Positions 7,776 through 17,080 of a DNA stretch of 64,000 nt are shown in pieces (the first letter of the stretch is position 1; every line of letters begins with the position of its first letter). The notes under the pieces were generated by a model that had not been told where the DNA came from, made no database searches, and saw only the letters and a list, made by a program, of their open reading frames with translations. This DNA is from Pseudoalteromonas luteoviolacea (lineage in GTDB: Bacteria > Pseudomonadota > Gammaproteobacteria > Enterobacterales > Alteromonadaceae). Made by a program: the position numbers and the translations under genes. Location: the NCBI RefSeq assembly GCF_021654285.1, contig NZ_JAKFZS010000004.1, positions 186,001-250,000 on the forward strand, given 5' to 3'.

Positions 7776-8807
7776 TTAGTGTGTTTGTGGGTCAAACCAA
7801 TGTTTGGTTTTATTGACGATTGTGACTAAAGACAACATCACAGGTACTTCTACCAGAACACCAACCACGGTAGCAAGTGCGGCACCTGAATGTAATCCAA
7901 ATAATGATATGGCAACGGCCACTGCTAGCTCAAAAAAGTTTGATGTGCCAATAAGGCAAGCGGGAGCAGCGATGTTGTGCTTAAGCTTCAGTTTGAGTGC
8001 AGCGAAATAAGCAATGAAAAATATGCCATACGTTTGCAAGATCAAAGGAATTGCAATTAAAACAATATTCATTGGCTTAGAGATGATGGTATTGGCTTGA
8101 AAACCAAATAGAAGCACAACGGTTGCCAACAGACCTACTACAGAAAAAGGTTTTAATTTTGCCAGTAAGGTTTCTATGGCCGCCTCATTTTTTCCTGAAG
8201 CATTGAGTTTTTTGCGGGTATATATACCTGCCATTAAGGGGAGTAAAACGTATAACACCACAGATATAAATAACGTATCCCACGGAACATGAATATCTGA
8301 TACGCCAAGTAGCAACCCAGCTATTGGCGCAAATGCAAAGATCATGATCACATCGTTTACAGACACCTGCACCAACGTATAATTTGCATCGCCTTTAGTC
8401 AGCTGAGACCAAACAAAAACCATGGCGGTACATGGGGCAACACCCAGCAGGATCATACCTGCAATATATTCTTGCGCTGTTTCTGGACTGACAAAATCTG
8501 CGAAGAGTCCTTCAAAAAATAACCAGCCTAATGCAGCCATGGTAAATGGTTTGACTAACCAATTTATGATGATAGTCAGGACGAGGCCCTGCGGGTTTTT
8601 ACCGACTTCTTTGATGGTTGAGAAATCTATTTGTACCATCATGGGATAAATCATTATCCAGATAAAAATTGCGACCACAAGATTGACATTGGCATAAGTC
8701 AGGGTGGCAATGAATTCAAATAAAGGCGGATATACCATACCAAACCCAACACCGATGGCAATGCTGGCAGCAACCCAAACTGATAAATAACGCTCAAAAA
8801 TACCCAT
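7776..8807 (-). CDS. acr3: ACR3 family arsenite efflux transporter
   Basis: A 343-aa inner-membrane protein with about ten helices, the normal size for bacterial ACR3 (also named ArsB in some annotations). Hallmarks are MVQIDFSTI, the [13 protein letters not shown] segment with the conserved Cys126 and the later [14 protein letters not shown]. It exports As(III), driven by the proton motive force. It lies between the arsC-arsR fusion gene (11-nt gap) and the phosphatase gene (9-nt gap), so reduction, sensing and export are encoded in one operon. Confidence 0.92.
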   Translation of the reverse strand: MGIFERYLSVWVAASIAIGVGFGMVYPPLFEFIATLTYANVNLVVAIFIWIMIYPMMVQIDFSTIKEVGKNPQGLVLTIIINWLVKPFTMAALGWLFFEGLFADFVSPETAQEYIAGMILLGVAPCTAMVFVWSQLTKGDANYTLVQVSVNDVIMIFAFAPIAGLLLGVSDIHVPWDTLFISVVLYVLLPLMAGIYTRKKLNASGKNEAAIETLLAKLKPFSVVGLLATVVLLFGFQANTIISKPMNIVLIAIPLILQTYGIFFIAYFAALKLKLKHNIAAPACLIGTSNFFELAVAVAISLFGLHSGAALATVVGVLVEVPVMLSLVTIVNKTKHWFDPQTH

Positions 8808-8818
8808 AAAATAGCGCC

Positions 8819-9580
8819 TTATTTACACAAGTTTGCAAAACGAGTAGGGCGATCCCCCATGGTATTGAGCCTATTTAACTCTTGCTCGATAAAACTTGGT
8901 TCATTGATGACTGAAGAGGTGATAATGTGCTTCATCCATTCAGGCAATGTCGGGTTAAGCGAGTAAAAAACCCACTGATGGTATTTTCTATCAGATAAGA
9001 TCCCAATTTTACGCAGCTGTGCGAGGTGACGAGATACTTTCGGCTGGCTTGACTCATCCAGTGCCGTCATTAGCTCACACACGCAAGCCTCTTTTTCTAC
9101 TGCAATAATCAGCAAGGTTTTTAGACGTGTTTCATCAGCCAATGCTTTGTAAAATGCCGTTGGTTGGATTGTTGCAGGCTTTTGTGTCGTACTTTCAATC
9201 AACAGGGATTGTATTTTTTCATTGATTTCTTGCAGTGTTTTTTCAAAAGGGTTATCACATTGGCGAGATTTAGGCTCGGCAATATCCCAAGCAAGGCAGT
9301 TTACGCCATTGACCCGGCCTTCACATTCTTTTGTTGCGTTAGCACATAGGGTTATCACATAGTCGAAGTGCATCGCGGCGAATTCATCTATATGTTGTGA
9401 TACTAACCCTTGGCTATTTAAGCCAAAATGATCAATGGCTTTAATCGTGCGAGGATCTGCGCCACTCGGGCTAGTGCCAGCACTGTACACATCGTACTGG
9501 CCTTTACTATGATGTTTAAGAAGCACTTCAGCCATAAGAGAACGTGCTGAGTTCTCGGTGCATAAAAATAAAACTTTCAT
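8819..9580 (-). CDS. Arsenate reductase ArsC fused to an ArsR repressor
   Basis: 253 aa with two domains. Residues 1 to about 130 are a low-molecular-weight phosphatase-type arsenate reductase with Cys7-X5-Arg13 (CTENSAR) and the relay cysteines Cys79 and Cys86 (LCANATKEC), matching the three-cysteine thioredoxin-coupled mechanism. Residues about 138-240 are an ArsR winged helix with the arsenite-binding type motif EACVCEL (Cys166, Cys168) and the recognition helix [16 protein letters not shown]. One polypeptide would thus reduce As(V) and act as the As(III)-responsive repressor. It is the first gene of the operon and its promoter carries a long palindrome, so autoregulation is likely. Fused ArsC-ArsR proteins are known but uncommon. 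Confidence 0.92.
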   Translation of the reverse strand: MKVLFLCTENSARSLMAEVLLKHHSKGQYDVYSAGTSPSGADPRTIKAIDHFGLNSQGLVSQHIDEFAAMHFDYVITLCANATKECEGRVNGVNCLAWDIAEPKSRQCDNPFEKTLQEINEKIQSLLIESTTQKPATIQPTAFYKALADETRLKTLLIIAVEKEACVCELMTALDESSQPKVSRHLAQLRKIGILSDRKYHQWVFYSLNPTLPEWMKHIITSSVINEPSFIEQELNRLNTMGDRPTRFANLCK

Positions 9581-9591
9581 ATAAGCACACT

Positions 9592-9631
9592 CAAAGTTAG
9601 TACATAACGAATTTGTTATATACTAACTTTG
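9592..9631. promoter_or_regulatory. Predicted ArsR operator, 40-bp near-perfect palindrome
   Basis: The outer arms CAAAGTTAGTA (9592-9602) and TACTAACTTTG (9621-9631) are exact inverted repeats. The inner ATAAC/GTTAT also pair, so 18 of 20 base pairs match. It begins 12 nt upstream of the arsC-arsR start codon. Autorepression by ArsR at such a site is inferred. Confidence 0.75.
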
Positions 9632-9826
9632 TTATGTAATAGTCGCAAGGTCTTTGAATTAGAATTTATAGTAATCAATTGAAGTGTTAGATGACAATGT
9701 TGTGACTACTTTTCTTAGGAAGCCATTACTACGTTATTGAGAGTTTTTTCGAGTGGAAAACAGGGTTATATTATTTTATTTTTTTGTTGATGATATAGGC
9801 TATAATTAAAACTATAAATAATATTG

Positions 9827-10149
9827 ATGTTTAAAGTAATTGCTTTTTTAATGCTTATATTTCCATTTTTATCTAATGCTACTGTCAGTTTAATTGGTCG
9901 GTTTATATCTTATAAAATAGAATTCGAGATTGTAAGGTTTTCTACTTTCGTCTATGGAGAAATTATTTTCCGAGGCTTTTGGTTTAAACCATAAAGCGAT
10001 TATGCAGCTACAATGCTGTCGATAATGTTAACTGCGAAAGCAACAGGTGACCAAATTTACGCTCAGGGTCGTCCAGTTGCCGATAACCCGTAGGTTGGCA
10101 ATATGGTTCTAACTGTCAGGTGATGAGTGTAATAGTAAAGTATAATTAA
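9827..10149 (+). pseudogene. Decayed small secreted protein gene
   Basis: An ATG at 9827 opens a signal-peptide-like start (MFKVIAFLMLIFPFLSNATV). The frame meets a TAA at 9992 but stays meaningful after it (DYAATMLSIMLTAKATGDQI), then needs a shift of one base near 10090 to continue as GWQYGSNCQVMSVIVKYN and stop at 10147-10149. The AAMLS..LTAKA..D/CQV pattern resembles small secreted proteins common in Vibrio and Pseudoalteromonas, seen here only by eye. One stop and one frameshift make it a probable relic. Otherwise the 9632-10308 gap holds no gene. Confidence 0.4.
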
Positions 10150-10308
10150 TATAAGTATTGTTATAGTGTATTTAAAGGAGCTGGATTTTTAATTCAGTCT
10201 AGCTCCATTACTTTAGACGCTCTTTTTGCAAAAAGTACTATTTTAATTTAAATTAGCCACTAAATTTAAAATAATCACTGTATGCTCTCAAGAATATACA
10301 AGTAATTG

Positions 10309-11247
10309 CTAGTTGATAAACTTGAAGTCATCGAACGACATCACCAGCTCTTGGTCAGAAGTATCTATACCATGACCATAAATACCGGCTTTGAAGCTAT
10401 GCCTTCCATTTGCTGCGCGAGTCGGTAATTGGTGAAATAGTTGTCCATTTTTAGAAAAGTGTGTCCAAGTTCCACCTTCTGGTTTTATTGCGGCAGAAAA
10501 CTCCCCATTGTTTTCACTCCAAAGTACGTGAGAATAAGCAACATACCAGCGCCCGATTTCAATCGGGATGATGGTATCAGCAGACCAAGAAGCAATACTG
10601 TTTCCTTTATCATTGCATATCCCTGAGTAGTGAGTTTTATTGCTCGGTTTTGCGCAATGTACTTTATGTTGTAACGATATGGAAGGCTGCTCATTTGCTT
10701 TTGGGTATCTGGCAATAACAAAGCTCATCATGGGTGCGACAGGAAAAGCGGCATTAGATGGCGGACCATATTGCATTAAGGTGGAGTAGCAAATAGATCG
10801 AGAGTTGGGAGCTTTCATCCTACAGCCTTTATTCCAAATTTTGTCTACTTTAAAACGGAAGGTAATTTGTGTGCGTTGACCATCAATATTGAGGTAATCT
10901 GGATGCGTATCATACTGTTCTGGAGAATAGAATAACTCTGCTCTATGGCAATTTATACCGTAATTTAGACACTTTGATTCTTCAGCATGATGGCTATATA
11001 TTTTTGCATACCAGTTGTTGGAAGCGGCGTCATATTCTCTCGTTACTAGCCCACCATAATTGTATATTGTGTTTGGATTGTAACCTGTTTCATAATCTTG
11101 TACCTTCCAAGGGCTATGCTGTATATTCGGTGATCTTACTTTGTCAAAAGGTAAGTCAAATCCACCATTTTTAAATGGAGTCTCGGACGCATAGCTCGAC
11201 AGTGTTATTGTTGAGGCAGTAGCGGCCATCATAATCATTTTTTTCAT
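10309..11247 (-). CDS. Secreted polysaccharide-lyase-like (jelly-roll) protein
   Basis: 312 aa with a signal peptide (about 1-20, ending SSYAS). The mature part looks like the beta-jelly-roll heparin-lyase/PL family (PF14099 type): a CHRAELFY strand typical of their RAEL motif, QITFRFKVDKIW, a WYVAYSHVLWS strand and a final LVMSFDDFKF strand. Six cysteines (in SKCLNY, NCHR, GCRM, SICY, VHCAK, GICND) suggest disulfides, consistent with export. An AGGAATT ribosome site precedes the ATG. The substrate cannot be read from the sequence; glucuronate-containing algal or matrix glycans are plausible. Together with the BNR protein at 0.9-2.1 kb it hints at polysaccharide use. Confidence 0.6.
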   Translation of the reverse strand: MKKMIMMAATASTITLSSYASETPFKNGGFDLPFDKVRSPNIQHSPWKVQDYETGYNPNTIYNYGGLVTREYDAASNNWYAKIYSHHAEESKCLNYGINCHRAELFYSPEQYDTHPDYLNIDGQRTQITFRFKVDKIWNKGCRMKAPNSRSICYSTLMQYGPPSNAAFPVAPMMSFVIARYPKANEQPSISLQHKVHCAKPSNKTHYSGICNDKGNSIASWSADTIIPIEIGRWYVAYSHVLWSENNGEFSAAIKPEGGTWTHFSKNGQLFHQLPTRAANGRHSFKAGIYGHGIDTSDQELVMSFDDFKFIN

Positions 11248-11546
11248 ATTCTAAATTCCTGTTTATAACTGGTTATCCATTGGTGATTAAGTTTTAATCG
11301 TAACAGCTGCTTGTAACGAGTCAATGGATAAATATGATTATCTTTATACCAAACTTAGGCGTTATTGTTACTTTAATTAGGGAAAAGTTTTATTAAGCTG
11401 AATAAACAGTATATTTACAACCATGAACGAATATCTATTTATCTCTTGTGGGAAGTCGTCATTAGAGCTACCAGATTATTTAAAACTATAATTTTAAAAG
11501 GGGTCTTTTAAGCAGGTTGTATATGAAGCATTTTTGCATTGAAAAT

Positions 11547-12543
11547 GGCCTTTTTTCCTAAATAGTTGAACTTCTGACCTTTTGCGTGTTCAGATCAAAA
11601 AACAATAGCGCAGCCTAAGCCATCATGACAAAGAAAATTAAGAACTGGTCTGCCTATAACCGAGCGTTGATACAGCGTGGCAATATTGCTATTTGGCTCA
11701 GTGACGACGCTATTCACCAATGGCAAACCGCAGAAAAACACGGTGGGCGTGGCCGTTCAAATAAATATACTGACTTTGCAATTGAAACTTGCCTGACACT
11801 TCGGTCTGTCTTTAATTTGCCACTTCGAGCACTTGAAGGGTTCGTTAATTCACTCCTCAATTTAATGGATGCACCTATTCATTCCCCTGGTTACAGCTGT
11901 TTGTGCAAGCGAGGAAAGACACTAGATGTTCAATATCGAACCAAGCCAACCTCGCAGGGATTTATTGATATTGTTGTCGATAGCACCGGCCTAAAAGTTT
12001 ATGGTAATGGCGAATGGCATACTCGAAAACACCGAGCCAGCAAGCGTCGAACTTGGCGTAAATTGCATTTAGCTATAGATGCTGCCAGTCATGACATTGT
12101 CAGTGCAGAGCTATCAATGGTGAATGTATCGGATGGTGAAGTTTTAGGTGATTTACTGCGGTCACTACGCCGAAATGTTGACAGAGTAACCGGTGATGGT
12201 GCTTATGATACGCGTGATTGCTATGATGAAATTGCGGCCAAAGGTGCCGTAGCTCGTATTCCCCCAAGGGAAAATGCCCAATATTGGGAGAAAGGCCATC
12301 CGAGAAACAGCGCCATAATATTAATGCATCAATTTGGTTTAAAACACTGGAAGGAAAAGTCTGGCTATCATGAGCGTTCGCTGGCTGAAACAGGCGTTTA
12401 TCGTTTTAAACAGCTTACGGCTGACAAATTAACAAGCCGCACCTTCAACAGTCAACACACAAAAGTAATGATTAAAGCCAAGGTGATCAACTCGATGAAC
12501 AAGGCTAGGTATGCTTGAATTCGGGGGTAAAAATGACAAGGCC
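11547..12543 (+). mobile_element. IS5-family insertion sequence (IS903-like group)
   Basis: An element of about 1 kb bounded by GGCCTT at 11547 and its reverse complement AAGGCC ending at 12543. Beyond these six bases the terminal repeats are poor, and the 9-bp flanks (ATTGAAAAT left, GTTTTTGAT right) do not match. The exact ends are therefore tentative and no target duplication is visible. It contains one intact transposase gene. Confidence 0.65.
11625..12518 (+). CDS. IS5-family transposase
   Basis: A 297-aa DDE transposase, a full length for the IS903-like subgroup. The N-terminal part has KNWSAYNRALIQRGNIAIWL. The catalytic acidic residues fit VVDSTGLKVYG (first Asp), TGDGAYDTRDCY (second Asp) and YHERSLAETGVYRFK (Glu, the YREK-like region). 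No frameshift is seen, so it may be active. The insertion sits between the polysaccharide-lyase-like gene and a degraded membrane-protein gene. Confidence 0.92.
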   Translation: MTKKIKNWSAYNRALIQRGNIAIWLSDDAIHQWQTAEKHGGRGRSNKYTDFAIETCLTLRSVFNLPLRALEGFVNSLLNLMDAPIHSPGYSCLCKRGKTLDVQYRTKPTSQGFIDIVVDSTGLKVYGNGEWHTRKHRASKRRTWRKLHLAIDAASHDIVSAELSMVNVSDGEVLGDLLRSLRRNVDRVTGDGAYDTRDCYDEIAAKGAVARIPPRENAQYWEKGHPRNSAIILMHQFGLKHWKEKSGYHERSLAETGVYRFKQLTADKLTSRTFNSQHTKVMIKAKVINSMNKARYA

Positions 12544-12872
12544 GTTTTTGATGGATATTTTTGTTGATATGTTTTTTTTGGTGTTGGTTTTAGCTATTGA
12601 AAATAGGAGAGAGAAGCCAAGCAGTTTTACTTTTATTCATAGCTTTTTAGATGGTACAACTATTTTTAAAAGTTAGGTTTATTTCTTAATTACTATAACG
12701 TCAGTGCTTTTATACAAAGCTCCCCATAGCTATTCATTGCATGGGCTATAAAAGTTCAGTTTTAGTGAGAATATGTCAAAGATGCGAATAATTTGTTATA
12801 TAGCTAATATTTATTGGTGTCATGCAGCTATGGAATTTTGAGTTATGTGGGTATTCTTAATAGGCCAGTTTA
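12544..12872. other. Intergenic region to the right of the IS element
   Basis: About 330 bases, AT-rich. A 41-codon frame from 12551 (MDIFVDMFFLVLVL...) has no ribosome site or recognisable relatives and is not called. It may be a remnant of sequence disrupted by the IS. Confidence 0.35.
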
Positions 12873-13250
12873 ATGAAACATGAAATAAAAATTTTTGAGG
12901 CTATAGTCGAATTTATTTTAGGGTTCTCACTATTAATAAGTTTTATTTAGCTGATGAGCTATCTAGCTTTATAGAATTGAGAGAAGTACTTGGTTTCTGG
13001 GGGGGAGTCGTCTTTGTATTCAGTCCTTTTATAACTGCCCCTTTAGCTTATATTTTTTGGAAGCATAGAGTATCTAAAAGATATAACTTTTACTTTGCAG
13101 CTACTTGTATACAGGCATCGTTAGGCGTGTTTGTAATATGGGTATTAACTAATAGCCAAGTATGAATTTGGCATTCGTTTGGACCTGCTTTTAACGGTAG
13201 CTGCATTTATGATATTGGTCATATGTTATCTAATTGTCTTTACTGTATGA
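12873..13250 (+). pseudogene. Frameshifted four-helix membrane protein relic
   Basis: Three consecutive pieces in shifting frames read as one membrane protein. MKHEIKIFEAIVEFILGF (from 12873) ends at a TAG near 12948. The next frame continues LADELSSFIELREVLGFWGG to VFVIWVLTNS, ending at 13165. The original frame then resumes with KYEFGIRLDLLLTVAAF and ends at 13250. The total is exactly 126 codons, so a one-base shift and a compensating one would restore about 125 aa with four hydrophobic helices. Two lesions beside an IS argue for decay; sequencing error is less likely. Confidence 0.45.
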
Positions 13251-13306
13251 AATGACGTTGAGCAAACAATAAAGCAATTTGAAGAAGTAATTTACAAGGG
13301 CGTAGT

Positions 13307-14755
13307 ATGTTAGAGAAACTTTTCCAAAGTTATTGTGTTAGAGCCGGTGTGAGTACGAAAATCTTTGGTATAAAAGTGATGCTTAAACGTTTGCTCTATT
13401 TTAAGAGTCCGCTGGTTGCAAAGCAGGATATGGCTTTTCTTGATTTGGTGCTTAGGTTTCCTGATGAACATAAAGGTTTCAGTGAGGGAGCGCAGGGTCA
13501 CAGAAAGTGGTGGTTAGGTGCAAAGCCTTTGCCACCGTGTCGGTATGTCACAACCAAACCAAAATATGACGACTTATGTAGTTTCTTATTTGTAATGGGC
13601 GCACATCACTTAGATATTTTTGAGGCGTATATCCACTCTTCTTTCTCAAAAGATGTGCAGCGTTTATTTGTAGGTACTTCGAGTACAGAATATTCACCAA
13701 AAAACAGTGACGTTGATCCAATGGATTATTCTTTGGTGACAGAGGTTTTATCTAAAGGATGGTATCCGAGGTTAAAAGTACTGTGGTTAGGGTCCACTGA
13801 ATTGCTTTTTAATGGCACTTGGTCCAATGGCTCAGTGGGAGATGTGACAAAGCTTCTGAAGAAAATGCCGAACTTGTCTAACTTAGAAATATCTGGATTT
13901 TTTAAGTTAAATGAACCAATAGAGCTAAACCACCTCACATGTTTAGATATTGAGGTTTTGCACGACCTTAAACGTAAGGCCTGCCTCGAGCCAAGCCTTG
14001 ACTCTGTGCAGAATTTACTGAGTTCAAATTTCCCAAAGCTGAAAGAAGCGCAATATTTTTTACAATGTGATGGTGATTTGTCACGAAATCCGGGCTACGT
14101 ATTTCCAGACGTATTTTTGGACAAATGCTCGCACCCCTCACTTCGTAAGTTATCATTGACAGGCTTATTTCAAAAAGGAGAAATAAAAAAGTTACAGCAA
14201 AGCCGCTTAGGTCAAAATCTTGAGACATTCTACCATGACGCCTTAGAAGCTTATATTTTAATGGTTCACATTGAGCGAGGGCGTGGTTTAACCTTTATAA
14301 AAGCAACAGCTTATACCCATACGGAACATGTTAATTTCACTGCGCAGGAGGTGTATGAATATCAAGTTGATCACATCGCAGGAGTCTGTCAAATAGAGCC
14401 AGTGTACCAAAGCGTTGTCAGCCTATTAAAAGCGTATGAGTTGTTTCCTGCACTTATTGTTGTCCGCGATGACACGTTTTTACTTGATAACAATGGTGAC
14501 ACACTTGGAAGCGGTATTTTTAACCAGTTATCACATAGGGATAATGCCCCTAATGTTTTAGAAATAATGAATACCATTGGAAAAGCAGAGCGCTCAAAAG
14601 TAAAAACGCATCAGTTAGGCTGCAAACAATGGTTATATACGAAGACCTCTGGGTATGAAGATGAATATGGGGACTTTGTATTTGATAAATGGTTGGAAAG
14701 TGGGGTCCTTGATACGATGCTGCAAGGGCAGCAATTTCAAGCCGATTTCCATTAA
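13307..14755 (+). CDS. Cytoplasmic leucine-rich-repeat protein
   Basis: 482 aa without a signal peptide. The middle (about 150-310) carries irregular leucine-rich units such as YPRLKVLWLGSTELLF, MPNLSNLEISGFFKL, NHLTCLDIEVL, FPKLKEAQYFL and HPSLRKLSLTGLF, in the style of the STM4015-like LRR proteins. The C-terminal 150 residues are not repetitive. An AAGGG ribosome site precedes the ATG, and a strong terminator lies 145 nt after the stop. Such LRR proteins are usually taken as protein-interaction modules; the partner is unknown. The neighbourhood (IS, relic gene) is accessory in character. Confidence 0.65.
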   Translation: MLEKLFQSYCVRAGVSTKIFGIKVMLKRLLYFKSPLVAKQDMAFLDLVLRFPDEHKGFSEGAQGHRKWWLGAKPLPPCRYVTTKPKYDDLCSFLFVMGAHHLDIFEAYIHSSFSKDVQRLFVGTSSTEYSPKNSDVDPMDYSLVTEVLSKGWYPRLKVLWLGSTELLFNGTWSNGSVGDVTKLLKKMPNLSNLEISGFFKLNEPIELNHLTCLDIEVLHDLKRKACLEPSLDSVQNLLSSNFPKLKEAQYFLQCDGDLSRNPGYVFPDVFLDKCSHPSLRKLSLTGLFQKGEIKKLQQSRLGQNLETFYHDALEAYILMVHIERGRGLTFIKATAYTHTEHVNFTAQEVYEYQVDHIAGVCQIEPVYQSVVSLLKAYELFPALIVVRDDTFLLDNNGDTLGSGIFNQLSHRDNAPNVLEIMNTIGKAERSKVKTHQLGCKQWLYTKTSGYEDEYGDFVFDKWLESGVLDTMLQGQQFQADFH

Positions 14756-14900
14756 ACTAAACTTATGGGTGATTACTGTTAAATATGGTTATTCATTTAT
14801 CGGAATATTAGAGCGTCTATTAATTTATCGAGCCGTGGCTCATTCCTGTCTTAAAACGCTATTTATACAGTATCTGTTCACATAAACGTTCAGCAAACAA

Positions 14901-14930
14901 GTGTCCAGCATTTCAGCTGGACACTTTTTT
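14901..14930 (+). terminator. Rho-independent terminator between the LRR gene and the convergent TonB receptor
   Basis: A 9-bp stem, GTGTCCAGC/GCTGGACAC (14901-14909 with 14916-14924), with a 6-nt loop is followed by six Ts on the plus strand. Confidence 0.85.
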
Positions 14931-14957
14931 GCTTGTTAATGTTTTACCCCTTAAACC

Positions 14958-17068
14958 TTAAAAAGAATAGTCTAAGCCAATATACGCGATACGAGGACTA
15001 CCAGGCTGTATACGCTCTCGGTTATAGCGGATCTCAGCTTGTAGGGCATATGTTTTATCTGCGATATTAGCGACTCGAGCATGCACTTTAAGCGCGTCAT
15101 TGACTTGATAGTTTGCTTTTAAATTTGCAATGGTATAACCACTATGTTCTCGAGAGTTTTCTGAGTCCATCCAATAGTCCCCGATGCTTTTTATTTCAGC
15201 AGTAATGTTTAACCCAGAAATGGTTTGGCTGTTGTAGTTTAAACGTAGGTTAGCCACATATTCCGGAGCCATGACTAGGCTATTACCAGACAGATCGACT
15301 TCTTTACTTTTTTTCGTTTTGTAGTCAATTCGCCCCTCATCTTGGATGTAATGATCAAACTTATGATTCGACTGGCTGTAAGCTAACGCAAGAGACCAAG
15401 CAGGTGAAAGGGTGTAAGTGGTGCCAAATTCAAATCCTTGATGTTGCACTTCAGCGGCATTAACGCGAAGACTTGAACCAAAGTCATCATATGCGGTGAC
15501 AATGGCATCTTTCACATCCATCACGTAGTAAGCAAGTTCAACTGAAACCTTGTCAAAGTTAGCTTTATAGCCAATTTCATAGGTATCTGATACTTCTTCG
15601 TTTAATGAACTTAGCTGCGCGCTCGTTTCTTTCGTTTTTAAATGATACAGCTCAGAGAACGTGGGAATGCGTATTGCATTGGCGTAGCGTGTATAAATAC
15701 TAGAATGTGTGTTTAATTGATAATTTAAACTGGCTTTTGGGCTCAGGTGCTCAAACGTATCATTGCGACTGGCGATAGAGCGATTACCAAACCCATCATT
15801 ATCATAGACCGGAAGAGTATTACTGAACTCATATTTGTTATTGTCATAGCGTAAGCCAACAGCATAATTTAGGCGCTCTGTGATCTTACCTAAGTGCTGA
15901 ATATAAGGCGAAATACCAACAAAGGTCGTTGCATCATCATAAAAAACATGGCCTTCAGGGTATGTCGCCGCAGCCCATCCTGTGGTTGTGCGTGTTGTTG
16001 GTTGATAGGAGTAGGCATCTCCCTCAGAGCGTTCCAGATCGATACCAATGGTGGTTTCAAAATCAGTAGTATGTCTGAAGTTAGTTAATGCAAGTAGACC
16101 AATTGAGTTCACACTAGATTCAATTTTAGGCATATTTGGCTGCCACGTAGCTATGTAGTCGTTGCTGCGGTAACGAAGGTAAGGGATCACTGAGGCATAA
16201 AAGTCATTGTCTTCGTAGATATATTCTGAGCTTAGCCTAACATAATCAGTTGTGCGGCGAGGGTCGATAGCTAGAACTTCTGTAGGCAGACCGGCTTGAG
16301 CTGGGTCTTGTAAAAATTCATCTTCTTCAAGTGCATCTAACATTTGTTGGTCTAGGGTAGATGAAATTAAACTTGTTTTGATACTTTGCTTATCATCTAT
16401 TTGGAATTCATGTAGTACATTAAATTCCGACTTTTAACGCTACTATGTACTCGCCACCCATCATTATTTAGATGTGCAGCGCTCACTCTAACACCATTAG
16501 TATCAGATATGTTATGTGTTACGCTGCCGCTTAATCTCTGATAACCATGTTCACCCAATGTGATTGCAAGGTTGTCATTTTCGTTATTCACTGGCGCAGA
16601 AATGACATTGACGGTTGCGGCAACGGCTCCTGAACCATACAGGCTGGTTCCAGCACCTTTAACGACTTCTAAACGAGAGAGTGAGGAGTTTGTACTTGCC
16701 CACCAAAGCGCATTGTGATTATAAAAAGCTGCGGATTGTAGAGGCACGTTATCTTGAAGATAGAGAGTATAACCTCCAAAATTAATCGGCATACGTATCG
16801 CTGCATTATGACCTTGTCCACCGGATAGTTGATTCAGCAACACACCAGAGATGGTTTCGAGCGACTCGGACACATGCTGTGCGTTGTCGTTCCTTATGAC
16901 TTCACTTGATACACTGCCGACACTGAGGGCTAAATCAGTATTTGCCTTTGCAGTTCTGCTGGCTGTTACGATGATTTTTTCAATGTCATCGCCTTGTTGC
17001 TGAGCGTATAGCATATCAGCTTGTAAAAGTGCGACGGCAATGAGGGAATAAGAAAAGCCAGATTTCAT
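14958..17068 (-). pseudogene. TonB-dependent receptor interrupted by a frameshift
   Basis: An outer-membrane receptor read in two frames. The N-terminal piece (16397-17068, 223 aa) has a signal peptide, a TonB-box-like IEKIIVTASR and the plug (LEVVKGAGTSLYGSGAVAAT). It ends out of frame after VHSSVKSR. The other frame continues directly as EFNVLHEFQIDDKQSIKTSL and runs through the 461-aa barrel to a terminal aromatic residue (YIGLDYSF). The joint total is two bases over a multiple of three, as one missing base near 16430 would give. Restored length is about 703 aa. The PepSY-TM gene lies 12 nt upstream on the same transcript, so the substrate is probably iron-siderophore or haem-like. It could be a real inactivation or an assembly error. 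Confidence 0.85.
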
Positions 17069-17080
17069 TATGCTTGTTCC

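Noticed and set aside
11538..12552. A 9-bp target-site duplication around the IS element
   Set aside because: The flanks ATTGAAAAT and GTTTTTGAT do not match, and only six terminal bases match as inverted repeats. The ends are therefore tentative.
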